A stretch of DNA of 34,142 bases, taken from the NCBI GenBank assembly GCA_947063855.1, contig CAMSTW010000039.1:1-34142 (forward strand), read 5' to 3'. Below the pieces are notes generated by a model. That model did no database searches. It was not told where the DNA came from and saw only the letters and a list, made by a program, of their open reading frames with translations. Positions 22,681 to 29,987 of the stretch are shown here, piece by piece. The position numbers and the translations under genes are program-made. Position 1 is the stretch's first letter. Each line of letters begins with the position of its first letter. The DNA comes from an uncultured Dorea sp. (GTDB lineage Bacteria > Bacillota > Clostridia > Lachnospirales > Lachnospiraceae).

Positions 22681-23424
22681 CTATACCAGCGCCGTAATGA
22701 TCATTGCACCTAAAATTGTTATCGTAAGCGACCACTCCTTCAGCCACCCAATGTTCTTTTTATTTGCCACGTTAGACAGCACAAACATAATAACGGCTCC
22801 CAGGATACATGCCAGCATATTATGCCATGCAGATGTCTGCGCCGGCGCGTCTGCCTTCTGGATCATAGAATAGAACGGCTTGGATATGTGGCTTGCAACC
22901 ATGGCGGAAAACACACCGATGATTGCCGCAGAGGCAATCGTTGTCAGGGTTCCTGCATTTCCCTTGGAAAGCCTGTGCTCAATCTTCTCCATCTTGTTTG
23001 CCGAAAATGTTGCAAACAGCACCCATCCTACGGAACATAATATCATAGTCCACACTGCCATGCCAAGAGCCTCTTCTGTCATTACATCCGTACCCAATGT
23101 CACGCCTACCGCCGATGTGCCAAGTCCTGCCGCGATGGATTCAAACATAACTGAACCAATCATGGAAAGGCGCATCCATCCTACCGGCCCGCCTACTGTT
23201 ACCAGCAGCGACAGCATACCGCTGAGTACTACGATAGAAGGTCCGATAGAAGTTACGGCGCTGCTTTTCATCGCCTTTTTCATCTTGTCGTCCGTAAGTC
23301 CTACTTTCCTCCCTGCACGATATGCCCCCCTTGCAAAAAGGACCGCCTGAATAACCACGAATACAACCGGTATTCCACAGGCAATCCACATAGGCAGTCC
23401 ATTTGCGATCTGCATTACATCCAT
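22681..23424 (-). CDS. DUF5058-like polytopic membrane protein
   Basis: A 247-residue membrane protein resembling DUF5058. The ATG at 23424 follows AAGGAGG; the frame opens 32 codons earlier without a signal. After a first helix (IANGLPMWIACGIPVVFVVIQAVLFA) comes a basic loop, then SSAVTSIGPSIVVLSGMLSLLVTVGGP and MIGSVMFESIAAGLGTSAVG, where small residues and two polar helix breaks (SIGPS, TVGGP) suggest a transport path. About six helices in all. It is first in a minus-strand operon with a second membrane protein and the AbgB-like amidohydrolase, and divergent from another M20 gene. A role in uptake is inferred from this position; no function is established. Confidence 0.75.
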   Translation of the reverse strand: MDVMQIANGLPMWIACGIPVVFVVIQAVLFARGAYRAGRKVGLTDDKMKKAMKSSAVTSIGPSIVVLSGMLSLLVTVGGPVGWMRLSMIGSVMFESIAAGLGTSAVGVTLGTDVMTEEALGMAVWTMILCSVGWVLFATFSANKMEKIEHRLSKGNAGTLTTIASAAIIGVFSAMVASHISKPFYSMIQKADAPAQTSAWHNMLACILGAVIMFVLSNVANKKNIGWLKEWSLTITILGAMIITALV

Positions 23425-23707
23425 TTCTCTTTTCCTCCTTACGTATAGCTTTTTTCTATAAGTGTTATTTGCAATCATTATACAAAGTTCGTTGAAATGA
23501 AAAAATAAAAATAATTTCATTTTTATCTTTCATTCCATATACGGTGAAGATTTTTTCACTTTTTATTCTGTTTTTGTAAAAATTATCTGATTTAACTATC
23601 CATAACCTTAATAGTAGAAAACATTTTCTTTATTTCATCTGCCGGAGTGTGCTATGATTGTTGCCAATATTAACCTTTATATCAATTTAGGAGGCGATTT
23701 ATACTAT
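23425..23707. other. Divergent AT-rich control region between DUF5058-like and M20 genes
   Basis: These 283 bases are very AT-rich. On the minus strand a perfect TATAAT (23477-23482) lies ahead of the membrane operon with no good -35. On the plus strand TATGAT at 23653-23658 lies ahead of the M20 gene, also without a good -35. Weak -35 boxes on both sides fit activator-dependent promoters. An inverted repeat ATAAAAAT-AATTTC-ATTTTTAT spans 23505-23526, between the two -10 boxes. Confidence 0.5.
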
Positions 23708-24877
23708 ATGAAGAATCAGATTATGCTGGAAGCAGAAAAGCTCCAGGAAGAATTGACCGCGTGGAGACGCGGACTGCATCAGATTCCCGAGATTGGTCTT
23801 GCACTTCCCGAGACAGTCGCATTTGTAACAGAGAAACTTCGTGAGATGGGGATTCCGTACACGGTGTACGAGGACAGCTCTAATATAATGGCCTGCATAG
23901 GACAGGGAGATACGTGCTATATGATCCGGGGAGATATGGACGCACTTCCGATTGTGGAACAGTCACAGGAATCCTTTGCCGCCACAAACGGCTGTATGCA
24001 CGCCTGCGGACACGATATGCATACTGCGATGATGCTTGGCGCGGCGAAGCTGATCAAAGCACACGAATCCGAACTTCACGGCGTTGCCAAGCTGTTCTTC
24101 CAATCCGGGGAAGAAACCTTTGCAGGCGCGAAGGCTTTAATTGCAGCAGGCGCCATGGAGAATCCACACGTGGACGCCGCCCTGGCTCTGCATGTATTTT
24201 CCCAGAAGCCTCTGGGAACACTGGGCGGACATACGAACCCATGCGCCGGAGTCTACGGATTCCGCATTAAGCTCACGGGGAAGGGCGTGCATGGTTCCTC
24301 GCCGGAGGACGGTATCGACCCGATCAATACCGCAGTCCATATCCATCAGGGATTACAGGAATTAGTAGCAAGAGAGATCTCGGGATTCGATGAGGTTGCT
24401 CTGACAATCGGTAAATTTCACGCGGGGAATGCCGCGAACATTATTCCGGAGACGGCTGAGATGGAGGGAACGCTCCGTGTATTCAATCCGGATATCCGCA
24501 GGAGAATGATCCGGCGGATTCATGAGATTACAGAGGGTATCGCGGCCGCTTATCGTACGAAGGCCGAGATTGAAACGCTAAGCGACGTACCTCCGATGGT
24601 TTGTGATGCGGATGAACTTGCCTGGTCCCGGAAAGTCATCCGGGAAGTGGATGATTCGCTGACCGTGGATGCCTTCCACGCCATGGGTTCCGAGGACTTT
24701 GCCTGCTACAGCGAACTGGTTCCTACGGCATTCTATATGATCGGGGCAGGAGTTGACAATCCTGACGAGCGTCTGCCGCAGCATAATCCGAAGATCCGCT
24801 TTAACGAGAAGGTACTCCCGATCGGAGCCGCGGTCTATGCGTCGGCTGTGCTGAAAAAACTTGGAAAACAGTCCTGA
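23708..24877 (+). CDS. M20 family amidohydrolase/N-acyl amino acid deacylase
   Basis: A 389-residue M20D amidohydrolase (HipO/AmhX type) that hydrolyses N-acyl amino acids or related amides. The ATG at 23708 follows AGGAGG with a rather long gap of 13 bases; the open frame begins 18 codons earlier. Metal ligands are in HACGHDMH (C100, H102) and the QSGEE stretch (E135/E136), with ALALHVF and a final QHNPKIRF histidine. The lid domain has GKGVHGSSPEDGIDPINTA. No signal peptide. It is divergent from the operon carrying the AbgB-like M20 enzyme, so two M20 hydrolases flank one putative transporter, probably acting on related substrates. Confidence 0.92.
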   Translation: MKNQIMLEAEKLQEELTAWRRGLHQIPEIGLALPETVAFVTEKLREMGIPYTVYEDSSNIMACIGQGDTCYMIRGDMDALPIVEQSQESFAATNGCMHACGHDMHTAMMLGAAKLIKAHESELHGVAKLFFQSGEETFAGAKALIAAGAMENPHVDAALALHVFSQKPLGTLGGHTNPCAGVYGFRIKLTGKGVHGSSPEDGIDPINTAVHIHQGLQELVAREISGFDEVALTIGKFHAGNAANIIPETAEMEGTLRVFNPDIRRRMIRRIHEITEGIAAAYRTKAEIETLSDVPPMVCDADELAWSRKVIREVDDSLTVDAFHAMGSEDFACYSELVPTAFYMIGAGVDNPDERLPQHNPKIRFNEKVLPIGAAVYASAVLKKLGKQS

Positions 24878-24898
24878 AACCGGTCACTGAATGCAAAT

Positions 24899-24926
24899 CG
24901 GAAGGCAGTCCTGAAATTGCCTTCCG
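24899..24926 (+). other. 9-bp hairpin after the M20 gene
   Basis: CGGAAGGCA and TGCCTTCCG pair perfectly around a 10-base loop, 21 bases after the M20 stop. There is no T tract, so it is a possible but non-standard terminator or mRNA 3' stabiliser. Confidence 0.45.
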
Positions 24927-24936
24927 CAAGATATAC

Positions 24937-25028
24937 GTCCCCATTCACAGGAAATCCGTCCCAAAACCATGCAATGCTGTACTGGCTGCGCCGATTGATT
25001 TGGGGCGGATTCTCCTGTAAATCGGGAC
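24937..25028. repeat. Long imperfect inverted repeat between convergent genes
   Basis: The left arm 24937-24965 and right arm 24999-25028 are near-complementary: 26 of 29 positions match with one inserted base, around a 33-base loop. The arms begin GTCCCCATTCACAGG and end CTGTAAATCGGGAC. The right end lies 19 bases from the radical SAM stop. There is no T tract. It may be a palindromic extragenic repeat, a bidirectional stop, or a structured small RNA. Confidence 0.7.
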
Positions 25029-25047
25029 AAGACTGCAAAAAGCTGCC

Positions 25048-25965
25048 TTATACGTTTTGCCACACGCTTTTGCCATCACATCTTACTAACGCCGGGCATT
25101 CTCCCTGCACGTAAGAATACACCTCGTTCTCTGGCGTCTCTTCAATGACCTTATCAAGGCGTGCCAGCATCTTTGCCTTATCCTTTGGAAGCCTTCCCCT
25201 CACCCGGAATTCGATATAATCATGGAAACCATCATACAGGATATCTGACGTCAGCTGTTCGATCAGGCTCCGTTCCTCCACAAGATTCTCCCACTCAGAA
25301 GCCGGAGTAAAGCTCCCGTCCAGAATGTTCTGATACAATGGCACCTCCTTATGCAGGAACATGGAGAAATTCACCACATGCGCAGGCTGTGTACGGTTCA
25401 GGAACCCGGCCAGCGCGCGGGCGTTCTCCAATCCTCTGCCCTTCCCTGCCACTCCTGTCATGATATGGGCGTCATAGACCATACCGGCCCGCTGCAGACG
25501 CCTGATGGCTTCATACGCCTGTCCCTGGTCATGATCCTTCTCCATAAGCGCAAGCACATCGTCCAGACCGCTCTCGATCCCCAGATACAGATGCCTTACG
25601 CCAAGCTTCCGGAATGCTTCAAGCTCTGCGTCCGACCGTCTCAGGATACTCGTCACCGTTGCGTCCATGTTAATCTCTTCACATTCCGGGAAATATTGTC
25701 TGATCAGCTTAAGGATATGCATCAGGCGTCCGGTCTTCTGGGCAAATGCATTCCCATCCCCCAAAAAGATCCTTCTTGGTCTCCCGCCTACATTCTTCAC
25801 CCGTGCCAGTTCCCCTTCAATCTGCTCAAACGGAAGCTCCCGATACTCAAGATGCCGGAACAGGTTGCAGAACCTGCACCGGTTGTAGGAACACCCTACC
25901 ATGATCGGCAGCATGAACGAGGACCGCTCCATAGGCGCCCGGCAAATCTGTCCTTCATATTCCAT
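25048..25965 (-). CDS. Radical SAM protein with CX4CX2C cluster motif
   Basis: A 305-residue radical S-adenosylmethionine enzyme. The ATG at 25965 follows AGGAGG. The cluster motif is C25-SYNR-C30-RF-C33, four residues rather than three between the first two cysteines; the underlying codons confirm this. Then come IFLGDGNAF, INMDATVTSILRR and LYLGIESGLDDVL, the SAM-binding and barrel strands of the Elp3/HemN-like fold, and MTGVAGKGRG. There is no obvious second cluster, SPASM or B12 domain; a single late cysteine pair is C294 and C300 region. Its substrate is unknown. It is 50 bases after the XRE-membrane gene on the same strand and converges on the M20 gene. Confidence 0.88.
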   Translation of the reverse strand: MEYEGQICRAPMERSSFMLPIMVGCSYNRCRFCNLFRHLEYRELPFEQIEGELARVKNVGGRPRRIFLGDGNAFAQKTGRLMHILKLIRQYFPECEEINMDATVTSILRRSDAELEAFRKLGVRHLYLGIESGLDDVLALMEKDHDQGQAYEAIRRLQRAGMVYDAHIMTGVAGKGRGLENARALAGFLNRTQPAHVVNFSMFLHKEVPLYQNILDGSFTPASEWENLVEERSLIEQLTSDILYDGFHDYIEFRVRGRLPKDKAKMLARLDKVIEETPENEVYSYVQGECPALVRCDGKSVWQNV

Positions 25966-26015
25966 CACGATACCTCCTGCTGTATGACTATTTTGTTCTA
26001 AGTATAGCACAAACC

Positions 26016-26525
26016 TTATTCTCTCTCAAACAGCCTTTTCTTAAAAGCCTTAAATTTCATGAGACATCCGCTTGTGTACAAGACTCCCGCAATCATGATC
26101 CCATACGCGAACCCTAACGCCATGCTTGCGACATCCTCTCTGGCCCCTTCCGTATCTGCGATTCCCAGATATTCCATGACCAGATACACCGTAAATGCAA
26201 TAAGCCCGCAGACAAATAATATACACATCCGCCTTGCAACCCTCTGTTTCTCATGATTACTGTAATCCGCAACCTTTAATACCGTATCTTCCATCTCCTT
26301 ATTCATCTTCTCGCCCTTCCTTTCTCCATCCAGAATCTCTCTGATCTCTACCTCGTGATAGTCTGCAATCTGAATCAGGACGTCCAGATCCGGCATGTTT
26401 GATCCGGTCTCCCATCTGGAAACCGTCCTCCCGGAAACACCAAGTAACTCTGCGAACTGTTCCTGCGTCATACCTTTCTCCTTCCGCAGACATTTCAGGA
26501 ATCGCCCAATCTTTTTTAGATCCAT
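26016..26525 (-). CDS. XRE-family regulator with C-terminal membrane helices
   Basis: A 169-residue protein. The ATG at 26525 follows AAAGGAG; the frame is open 38 codons further upstream without a signal. The N-terminal ~65 residues are a Cro/C1-type helix-turn-helix (LRKEKGMTQEQFAELLGVSGRTVSRWETGSNMPDLDVLIQIADY). After a charged linker there are two hydrophobic helices at about 101-119 and 134-154, then a basic tail (KFKAFKKRLFERE). It is thus probably a membrane-tethered DNA-binding protein. Partners are unknown. It could be co-transcribed with the radical SAM gene 50 bases downstream. Confidence 0.85.
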   Translation of the reverse strand: MDLKKIGRFLKCLRKEKGMTQEQFAELLGVSGRTVSRWETGSNMPDLDVLIQIADYHEVEIREILDGERKGEKMNKEMEDTVLKVADYSNHEKQRVARRMCILFVCGLIAFTVYLVMEYLGIADTEGAREDVASMALGFAYGIMIAGVLYTSGCLMKFKAFKKRLFERE

Positions 26526-26713
26526 CTCTTCATACTCCTTTCTAAAGTGTATTGTGTATTGGGAAACTGCTGATTCTCTGTATGCCTCCCTCATCTTCTT
26601 TGCACCGTCAGGATACCGCATTTCCCGGGAAATGAACACGACACAGAGCGGGAAATGCCGTATTTTTCATACCGGACACGGGATGTCTGCCCGTTTTTTA
26701 TCTCCTGAACTGC

Positions 26714-26745
26714 GAAAAAGGCATGGTCCGTCCCCAGCCATGCCT
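26714..26745 (-). terminator. Rho-independent terminator of the MerR-type gene
   Basis: AGGCATGG and CCATGCCT (26719-26745) form a perfect 8-bp stem with an 11-base loop. On the minus strand it is followed by TTTTTC (26714-26719 on +). It lies 43 bases after the MerR-type stop. A second small hairpin, ACGGG/CCCGT followed by T6 on the plus strand near 26677-26699, has no gene to serve. Confidence 0.8.
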
Positions 26746-26787
26746 GATAATTAATTGACTATTTAAATATACTCCTTAATCACAATT

Positions 26788-27552
26788 TTACACCTTATCG
26801 ACCCAGAAGCGCACCGCCTGTTCCAGAAGGTCCGCGCAGCCGGAAACCTCTGCGTCATAATAGATCTTAAACCTCTCATCACAGATATACAGATTGGCAA
26901 TCGCCTTATGTGCCTCTTCCGTATACTTCTTCCAGGTCATGCCAAGCCATTCCTTATGAAGGATCACGATCCTTTTCGCTTCTTCGCTGTCCGGCTTCAT
27001 CCCAGAGGCTGCGCCTTCTTTCAGACGGATCTTAATCTCTTCCCCAAGATTCTGAAATCTCTCATAATCCTCTTGTGACATATTCATCAGCTTCCTGTTA
27101 CTGGCGTCCACTTCCTCGTCGCCATACTTTTCACGAATCTCCCGCCCATATCTCTCTTCATTTTCCCGGACGATCCTCTCTTTAAACGCTTCAAATCGCT
27201 CCATATCACTCATCTCGCATTCTCCTTTCACCTGACATATCGTCTGCTTCACTGTCCGGATCAGAGCTTCCACATGTCTCCTCTGCTCCTCCAGCTCCAA
27301 AAGATGCTCCTCAAGTGCGTTCATGATATCAAAATCAGCCCGATACACAATCTGCCGGATCTGTTTCAGATTGAACCCTCTCTCCCGGTAGAAGAGAATC
27401 TGCTGCAGCAAGGCAACCTCCTCTTCCCCGTAGAAGCGATACCCGGCTTCGCTGACATAGCAAGGCTTCAACAGGCCTATCTCGTCATAATAGCGCAGGG
27501 TGCGTGCACTCACTCCTGCAAGCTTTGATAACTCCCTGATACCATACTCCAT
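26788..27552 (-). CDS. MerR-family regulator with TipA-like ligand domain
   Basis: A 254-residue regulator. The ATG at 27552 follows AAAGGAGGG; the frame is open 19 codons upstream. The N-terminus is the MerR DNA-binding domain (YGIRELSKLAGVSARTLRYYDEIGLLKP, GYRFYGEEEVALLQQILFYRERGFNLKQIRQI). A coiled-coil linker at about 80-112 follows, then a TipAS-like domain (about 120-254) with WLGMTWKKYTEEAHKAIANLYICDERFKIYYD, which in TipA-type proteins captures peptide antibiotics or other ligands. The promoter has a MerR-type 19-base spacer, so it is probably autoregulated. No efflux or resistance gene lies next to it; the regulon may be elsewhere. Confidence 0.92.
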   Translation of the reverse strand: MEYGIRELSKLAGVSARTLRYYDEIGLLKPCYVSEAGYRFYGEEEVALLQQILFYRERGFNLKQIRQIVYRADFDIMNALEEHLLELEEQRRHVEALIRTVKQTICQVKGECEMSDMERFEAFKERIVRENEERYGREIREKYGDEEVDASNRKLMNMSQEDYERFQNLGEEIKIRLKEGAASGMKPDSEEAKRIVILHKEWLGMTWKKYTEEAHKAIANLYICDERFKIYYDAEVSGCADLLEQAVRFWVDKV

Positions 27553-27578
27553 CTTAAGTTCCCTCCTTTGGTAACTTA

Positions 27579-27609
27579 AGGATAATGCTTTACGCTGCGT
27601 CAAAGTCAA
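27579..27609 (-). promoter_or_regulatory. MerR-type autoregulated promoter with 19-base spacer
   Basis: Minus strand TTGACT (27604-27609) and TATCCT (27579-27584) are 19 bases apart, the long spacing that MerR regulators act on. The spacer holds a near-dyad, CTTTGACGC-A-GCGTAAAG, one base from symmetric. A separate perfect 8-bp repeat CTTAAGTT/AACTTAAG (27553-27560, 27573-27580) surrounds the Shine-Dalgarno and touches the -10 box. Confidence 0.65.
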
Positions 27610-27629
27610 TCACTTTTTTTAACAAATAT

Positions 27630-27856
27630 TCACACTACAGCCTCAATCAGAATCCTGTCATCCAGCCTGATTTCCTTCACTCTATCTTCGTCCATCCTCT
27701 TCATAGAACGTCTGGCCCCGTTCTCCGTACCGTAAAATACTCTCCGGCGTCAACCATCGCCCGAATCTGTCCAAGTCTCCCCGTAAGATCCACCATATAA
27801 TGACGTTCCGGCTTACAGTCACCATTTACATTAAAAATTCTGCTGCTCTTCTTCAT
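27630..27856 (-). pseudogene. Decayed start of an AAA-family ATPase (RARQYGKTTTL type)
   Basis: From an ATG at 27856, out of frame inside the end of the XRE gene, 51 codons run to a stop at 27701. They read MKKSSRIFNVNGDCKPERHY and then MVDLTGRLGQIRAMVDAGEY-FTV. This matches, from memory, the N-terminus of a common Lachnospiraceae AAA-ATPase/DUF1703-type protein, in which FTI is followed by NRARQYGKTTTL. Here similarity ends just at that ATP-binding loop, and the frame breaks. A second frame of 24 codons (ATG at 27704 to TGA at 27630) follows with an overlapping start; I cannot place it. The ~500 codons expected after the start are absent, so this is a deletion remnant. Confidence 0.65.
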
Positions 27857-28040
27857 AGATAAAAATCTCCTCGATACTCATCCCAAAATACCGGGCAATC
27901 TTAAATGCCAGTATGATTGACGGATTATACCTGCCATTCTCCAATGAACCAATCGTCTGGCGCGATACCTTAAGCGCCAGCGCCAACTCCTCCTGCCGGA
28001 TCCCACGCTGTCTGCGCAGCTCCTCCAAACGATTCTTCAT
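27831..28040 (-). CDS. Small XRE-family transcriptional regulator
   Basis: A 69-residue Cro/C1-type DNA-binding protein that is essentially one helix-turn-helix domain: LRRQRGIRQEELALALKVSRQTIGSLENGRYNPSIILAFKIARYFGMSIEEIF. The ATG at 28040 is preceded by a modest GGGGATGG. Such short regulators often repress themselves and a linked gene. Here the promoter region has a perfect palindrome GGAAAGTATACTTTCC over the expected start site and a related half site at the -35. The downstream gene it would normally control seems to be the decayed ATPase, whose start overlaps its last 26 bases. Confidence 0.92.
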   Translation of the reverse strand: MKNRLEELRRQRGIRQEELALALKVSRQTIGSLENGRYNPSIILAFKIARYFGMSIEEIFIYEEEQQNF

Positions 28041-28115
28041 ATAATTCCATCCCCAAATCTATGCAGACGGCCGCCTGCCCTTCACCTTGTGTTCTTTGAA
28101 AACTCTTCTCAAAAA

Positions 28116-28131
28116 GGAAAGTATACTTTCC
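28116..28131. promoter_or_regulatory. Perfect 16-bp palindrome, likely XRE operator
   Basis: GGAAAGTATACTTTCC is fully symmetric. It overlaps the predicted transcription start (near 28131) of the XRE gene. A related sequence, GAAAAGTATGCTTGAC on the minus strand at about 28162-28177, overlaps the -35 box. Two sites astride a promoter fit autorepression. Confidence 0.7.
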
Positions 28132-28137
28132 ACCTCT

Positions 28138-28167
28138 ATGTTATCTTAATTCCATCGGGCATGTCAA
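28138..28167 (-). promoter_or_regulatory. Candidate promoter of the small XRE gene
   Basis: Minus strand TTGACA (28162-28167) and TAACAT (28138-28143) are separated by 18 bases. The leader to the start codon would be about 90 bases. Confidence 0.5.
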
Positions 28168-28189
28168 GCATACTTTTCATCTTATACTA

Positions 28190-28594
28190 TTATTCTGCTT
28201 CATTTATAAACAATTCATTCTTCTTTGCTTCAATGCTCCCTACATCCTTCGTCGCCACAATATCCACTCCGGTTCCCGCCGCGTCTTCCATGACCACGTC
28301 CCCGATCCGGACCGGCGCTTTGACCGTAACATTCTTTAATGCCCGGACACATTCCATAACCTTATCTTTGGGGATATCCTCTTTCGTCTTCACGGAGACC
28401 ATGTGCTCCCTTCCGCCGGATACTTTTACGGTAGACGTCACGATTCTGGTAGGATTCGTCAGCTCTTTTCCCGCGTATGTCTCGCCGCGCCTGCAGGTAT
28501 TTCCTTCAATACTTAAGATCATCCCCTTCTCCATCGCAACTGTCAGCATACAGCCCATCGGGCAATTGATGCATATCAGCTTCTTCTCTTCCAT
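28190..28594 (-). CDS. DUF1667 iron-sulfur-type protein of the glycerol-3-phosphate oxidation complex
   Basis: A 134-residue DUF1667 protein. Cysteines C8, C11, C15 (ICINCPMGC) and C34 (NTCRRGE) look like a [4Fe-4S] ligand set; the rest is a compact beta-rich domain (VTSTVKVSGG, PVRIGDVVMEDAAGTGVDIVAT). DUF1667 proteins are regularly the third subunit beside GlpA-like and pyridine-nucleotide FAD oxidoreductases in Firmicutes, presumably the electron-transfer subunit in place of GlpC. Its Shine-Dalgarno lies in the end of the preceding gene (5-base gap), so translation is coupled. It is the last gene of the glp run. Confidence 0.9.
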   Translation of the reverse strand: MEEKKLICINCPMGCMLTVAMEKGMILSIEGNTCRRGETYAGKELTNPTRIVTSTVKVSGGREHMVSVKTKEDIPKDKVMECVRALKNVTVKAPVRIGDVVMEDAAGTGVDIVATKDVGSIEAKKNELFINEAE

Positions 28595-28599
28595 ACCTG

Positions 28600-29976
28600 T
28601 TACTCCTCCTCTATCTTCACTGTTATGGTCTCTAATTCCGGGAAACGCATGAGCTGTTCCTTTGTAAGTGCAATCTCTTCCATCTCCCCGGGAGCCGCCA
28701 CCGGCCTTTTCCTGCGGAGAACCCTGTCTTCATCGAAATATACGCTCACATAACAATTCTTGTAGACATTTCCTACACGGAAACGCACCGTCAGACGGTC
28801 GTCCATACGGCTGGCACAGATGGTCTCGGGAACCGTATACCGCACTCCGTCTCCTGCCGTGAGCCGGACTGCACGATTTCTTCTCCCGCTCTGTGCCATA
28901 CTCTTTTCACCGCTTATCCCTTCTCCTTGTCTTTCCTTCTCATCTGTGGATGTGCCCGGGGCTTCTCCATATGTGTCTGTCCGCTCTGACAGTTCTGACC
29001 CGTCCGTCCTCTGTATATACGACGCCGCATTCTTCCCTGCCGACGCGGCCTCCTCTGACACGAAATCCACCAGATCGTGGACGTGAAGGACATTGCCGCA
29101 CGCGAACACGCCTTCGATATTCGTCTCAAGGCTCTCATTCACTCTTGGTCCTGATGTGACAGGATTCAGTTCTACTCCCATCCCGCCTGAGAGCTCGTTC
29201 TCCGGAATCAGGCCCACCGACAGAAGGAGCGTATCGCAGGAATAGAATTCTTCTGTTCCCGGGACTGGCTTACCTTTTTCATCCACCTCTGCCAGTGTCA
29301 CTCCTGTAAGTCTGTCCTTCCCCTGTATATCCACAACTGTATGGCTCAGTTTAAGCGGAATCCCGTAATCATCCAGACATTGGACGATATTGCGCTTCAA
29401 ACCTCCGGAATATGGCATCAGTTCTGCGACAACCTTCACCTTCGCCCCCTCCAGAGTCATCCTTCTTGCCATGATCAGGCCGATATCTCCGGAACCTAAG
29501 ATCACAACCTCTCTTCCCGGGAGATACCCCTCCATATTCACCAGCCGCTGGGCCGTTCCGGCCGAGAAGATTCCCGCCGGACGGTATCCCGGAATATTCA
29601 GCGCCCCCCTTGGACGCTCTCTGCATCCCATCGCAAGTATGACCGCCTTCGCCTGTATCTCAAACAGGCCTTCTTCTCTGTTCATGGCTGTTACCACCTT
29701 CTGCGGGCTAATCTCCATAACCATGGTATTCAGTCTGTATTCAATACCAAGCTCCCTGACCTGTTCGATAAATCTTCCGGCATATTCAGGACCCGTTAAT
29801 TCCTCCTTGAACGTGTGCAGGCCGAACCCGTTATGGATACACTGGTTCAGAATGCCTCCAAGCTCCTTGTCACGCTCCAATATTACAATCTTCTCTATTC
29901 CGTTTCTCCTGGCAGAAGCCGCGGCGGCAAGACCAGCCGGACCTCCGCCGATGATTACGATATCATAATTCTCCAT
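28600..29976 (-). CDS. NAD(P)/FAD-dependent oxidoreductase of the glycerol-3-phosphate dehydrogenase complex
   Basis: A 458-residue flavoprotein with two dinucleotide folds: IIGGGPAGLAAAASA (residues 8-22) for FAD and VVILGSGDIGLIMARRM (about 167-183) for NAD(P). GCRERPRGALNIPGYRPAGIFSAG and FACGNVLHVHDLVDFVSEEA are typical of the oxidoreductase that accompanies GlpA-like subunits and DUF1667. After the FAD fold there is a hydrophilic, low-complexity linker of about 45 residues (near 333-377, rich in E, S, G and T) before a small C-terminal beta domain; that linker is unusual. It starts 11 bases after the GlpA-like gene with a strong AGGAGG. It probably passes electrons from glycerol-3-phosphate to NAD or another carrier. 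Confidence 0.9.
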   Translation of the reverse strand: MENYDIVIIGGGPAGLAAAASARRNGIEKIVILERDKELGGILNQCIHNGFGLHTFKEELTGPEYAGRFIEQVRELGIEYRLNTMVMEISPQKVVTAMNREEGLFEIQAKAVILAMGCRERPRGALNIPGYRPAGIFSAGTAQRLVNMEGYLPGREVVILGSGDIGLIMARRMTLEGAKVKVVAELMPYSGGLKRNIVQCLDDYGIPLKLSHTVVDIQGKDRLTGVTLAEVDEKGKPVPGTEEFYSCDTLLLSVGLIPENELSGGMGVELNPVTSGPRVNESLETNIEGVFACGNVLHVHDLVDFVSEEAASAGKNAASYIQRTDGSELSERTDTYGEAPGTSTDEKERQGEGISGEKSMAQSGRRNRAVRLTAGDGVRYTVPETICASRMDDRLTVRFRVGNVYKNCYVSVYFDEDRVLRRKRPVAAPGEMEEIALTKEQLMRFPELETITVKIEEE

Positions 29977-29987
29977 GTCACATCCTC

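Noticed and set aside
28089..28652. 187-codon + strand frame over the DUF1667 gene
   Set aside because: Antisense to a gene with conserved cysteines and coupled translation; it also crosses the XRE promoter palindrome.
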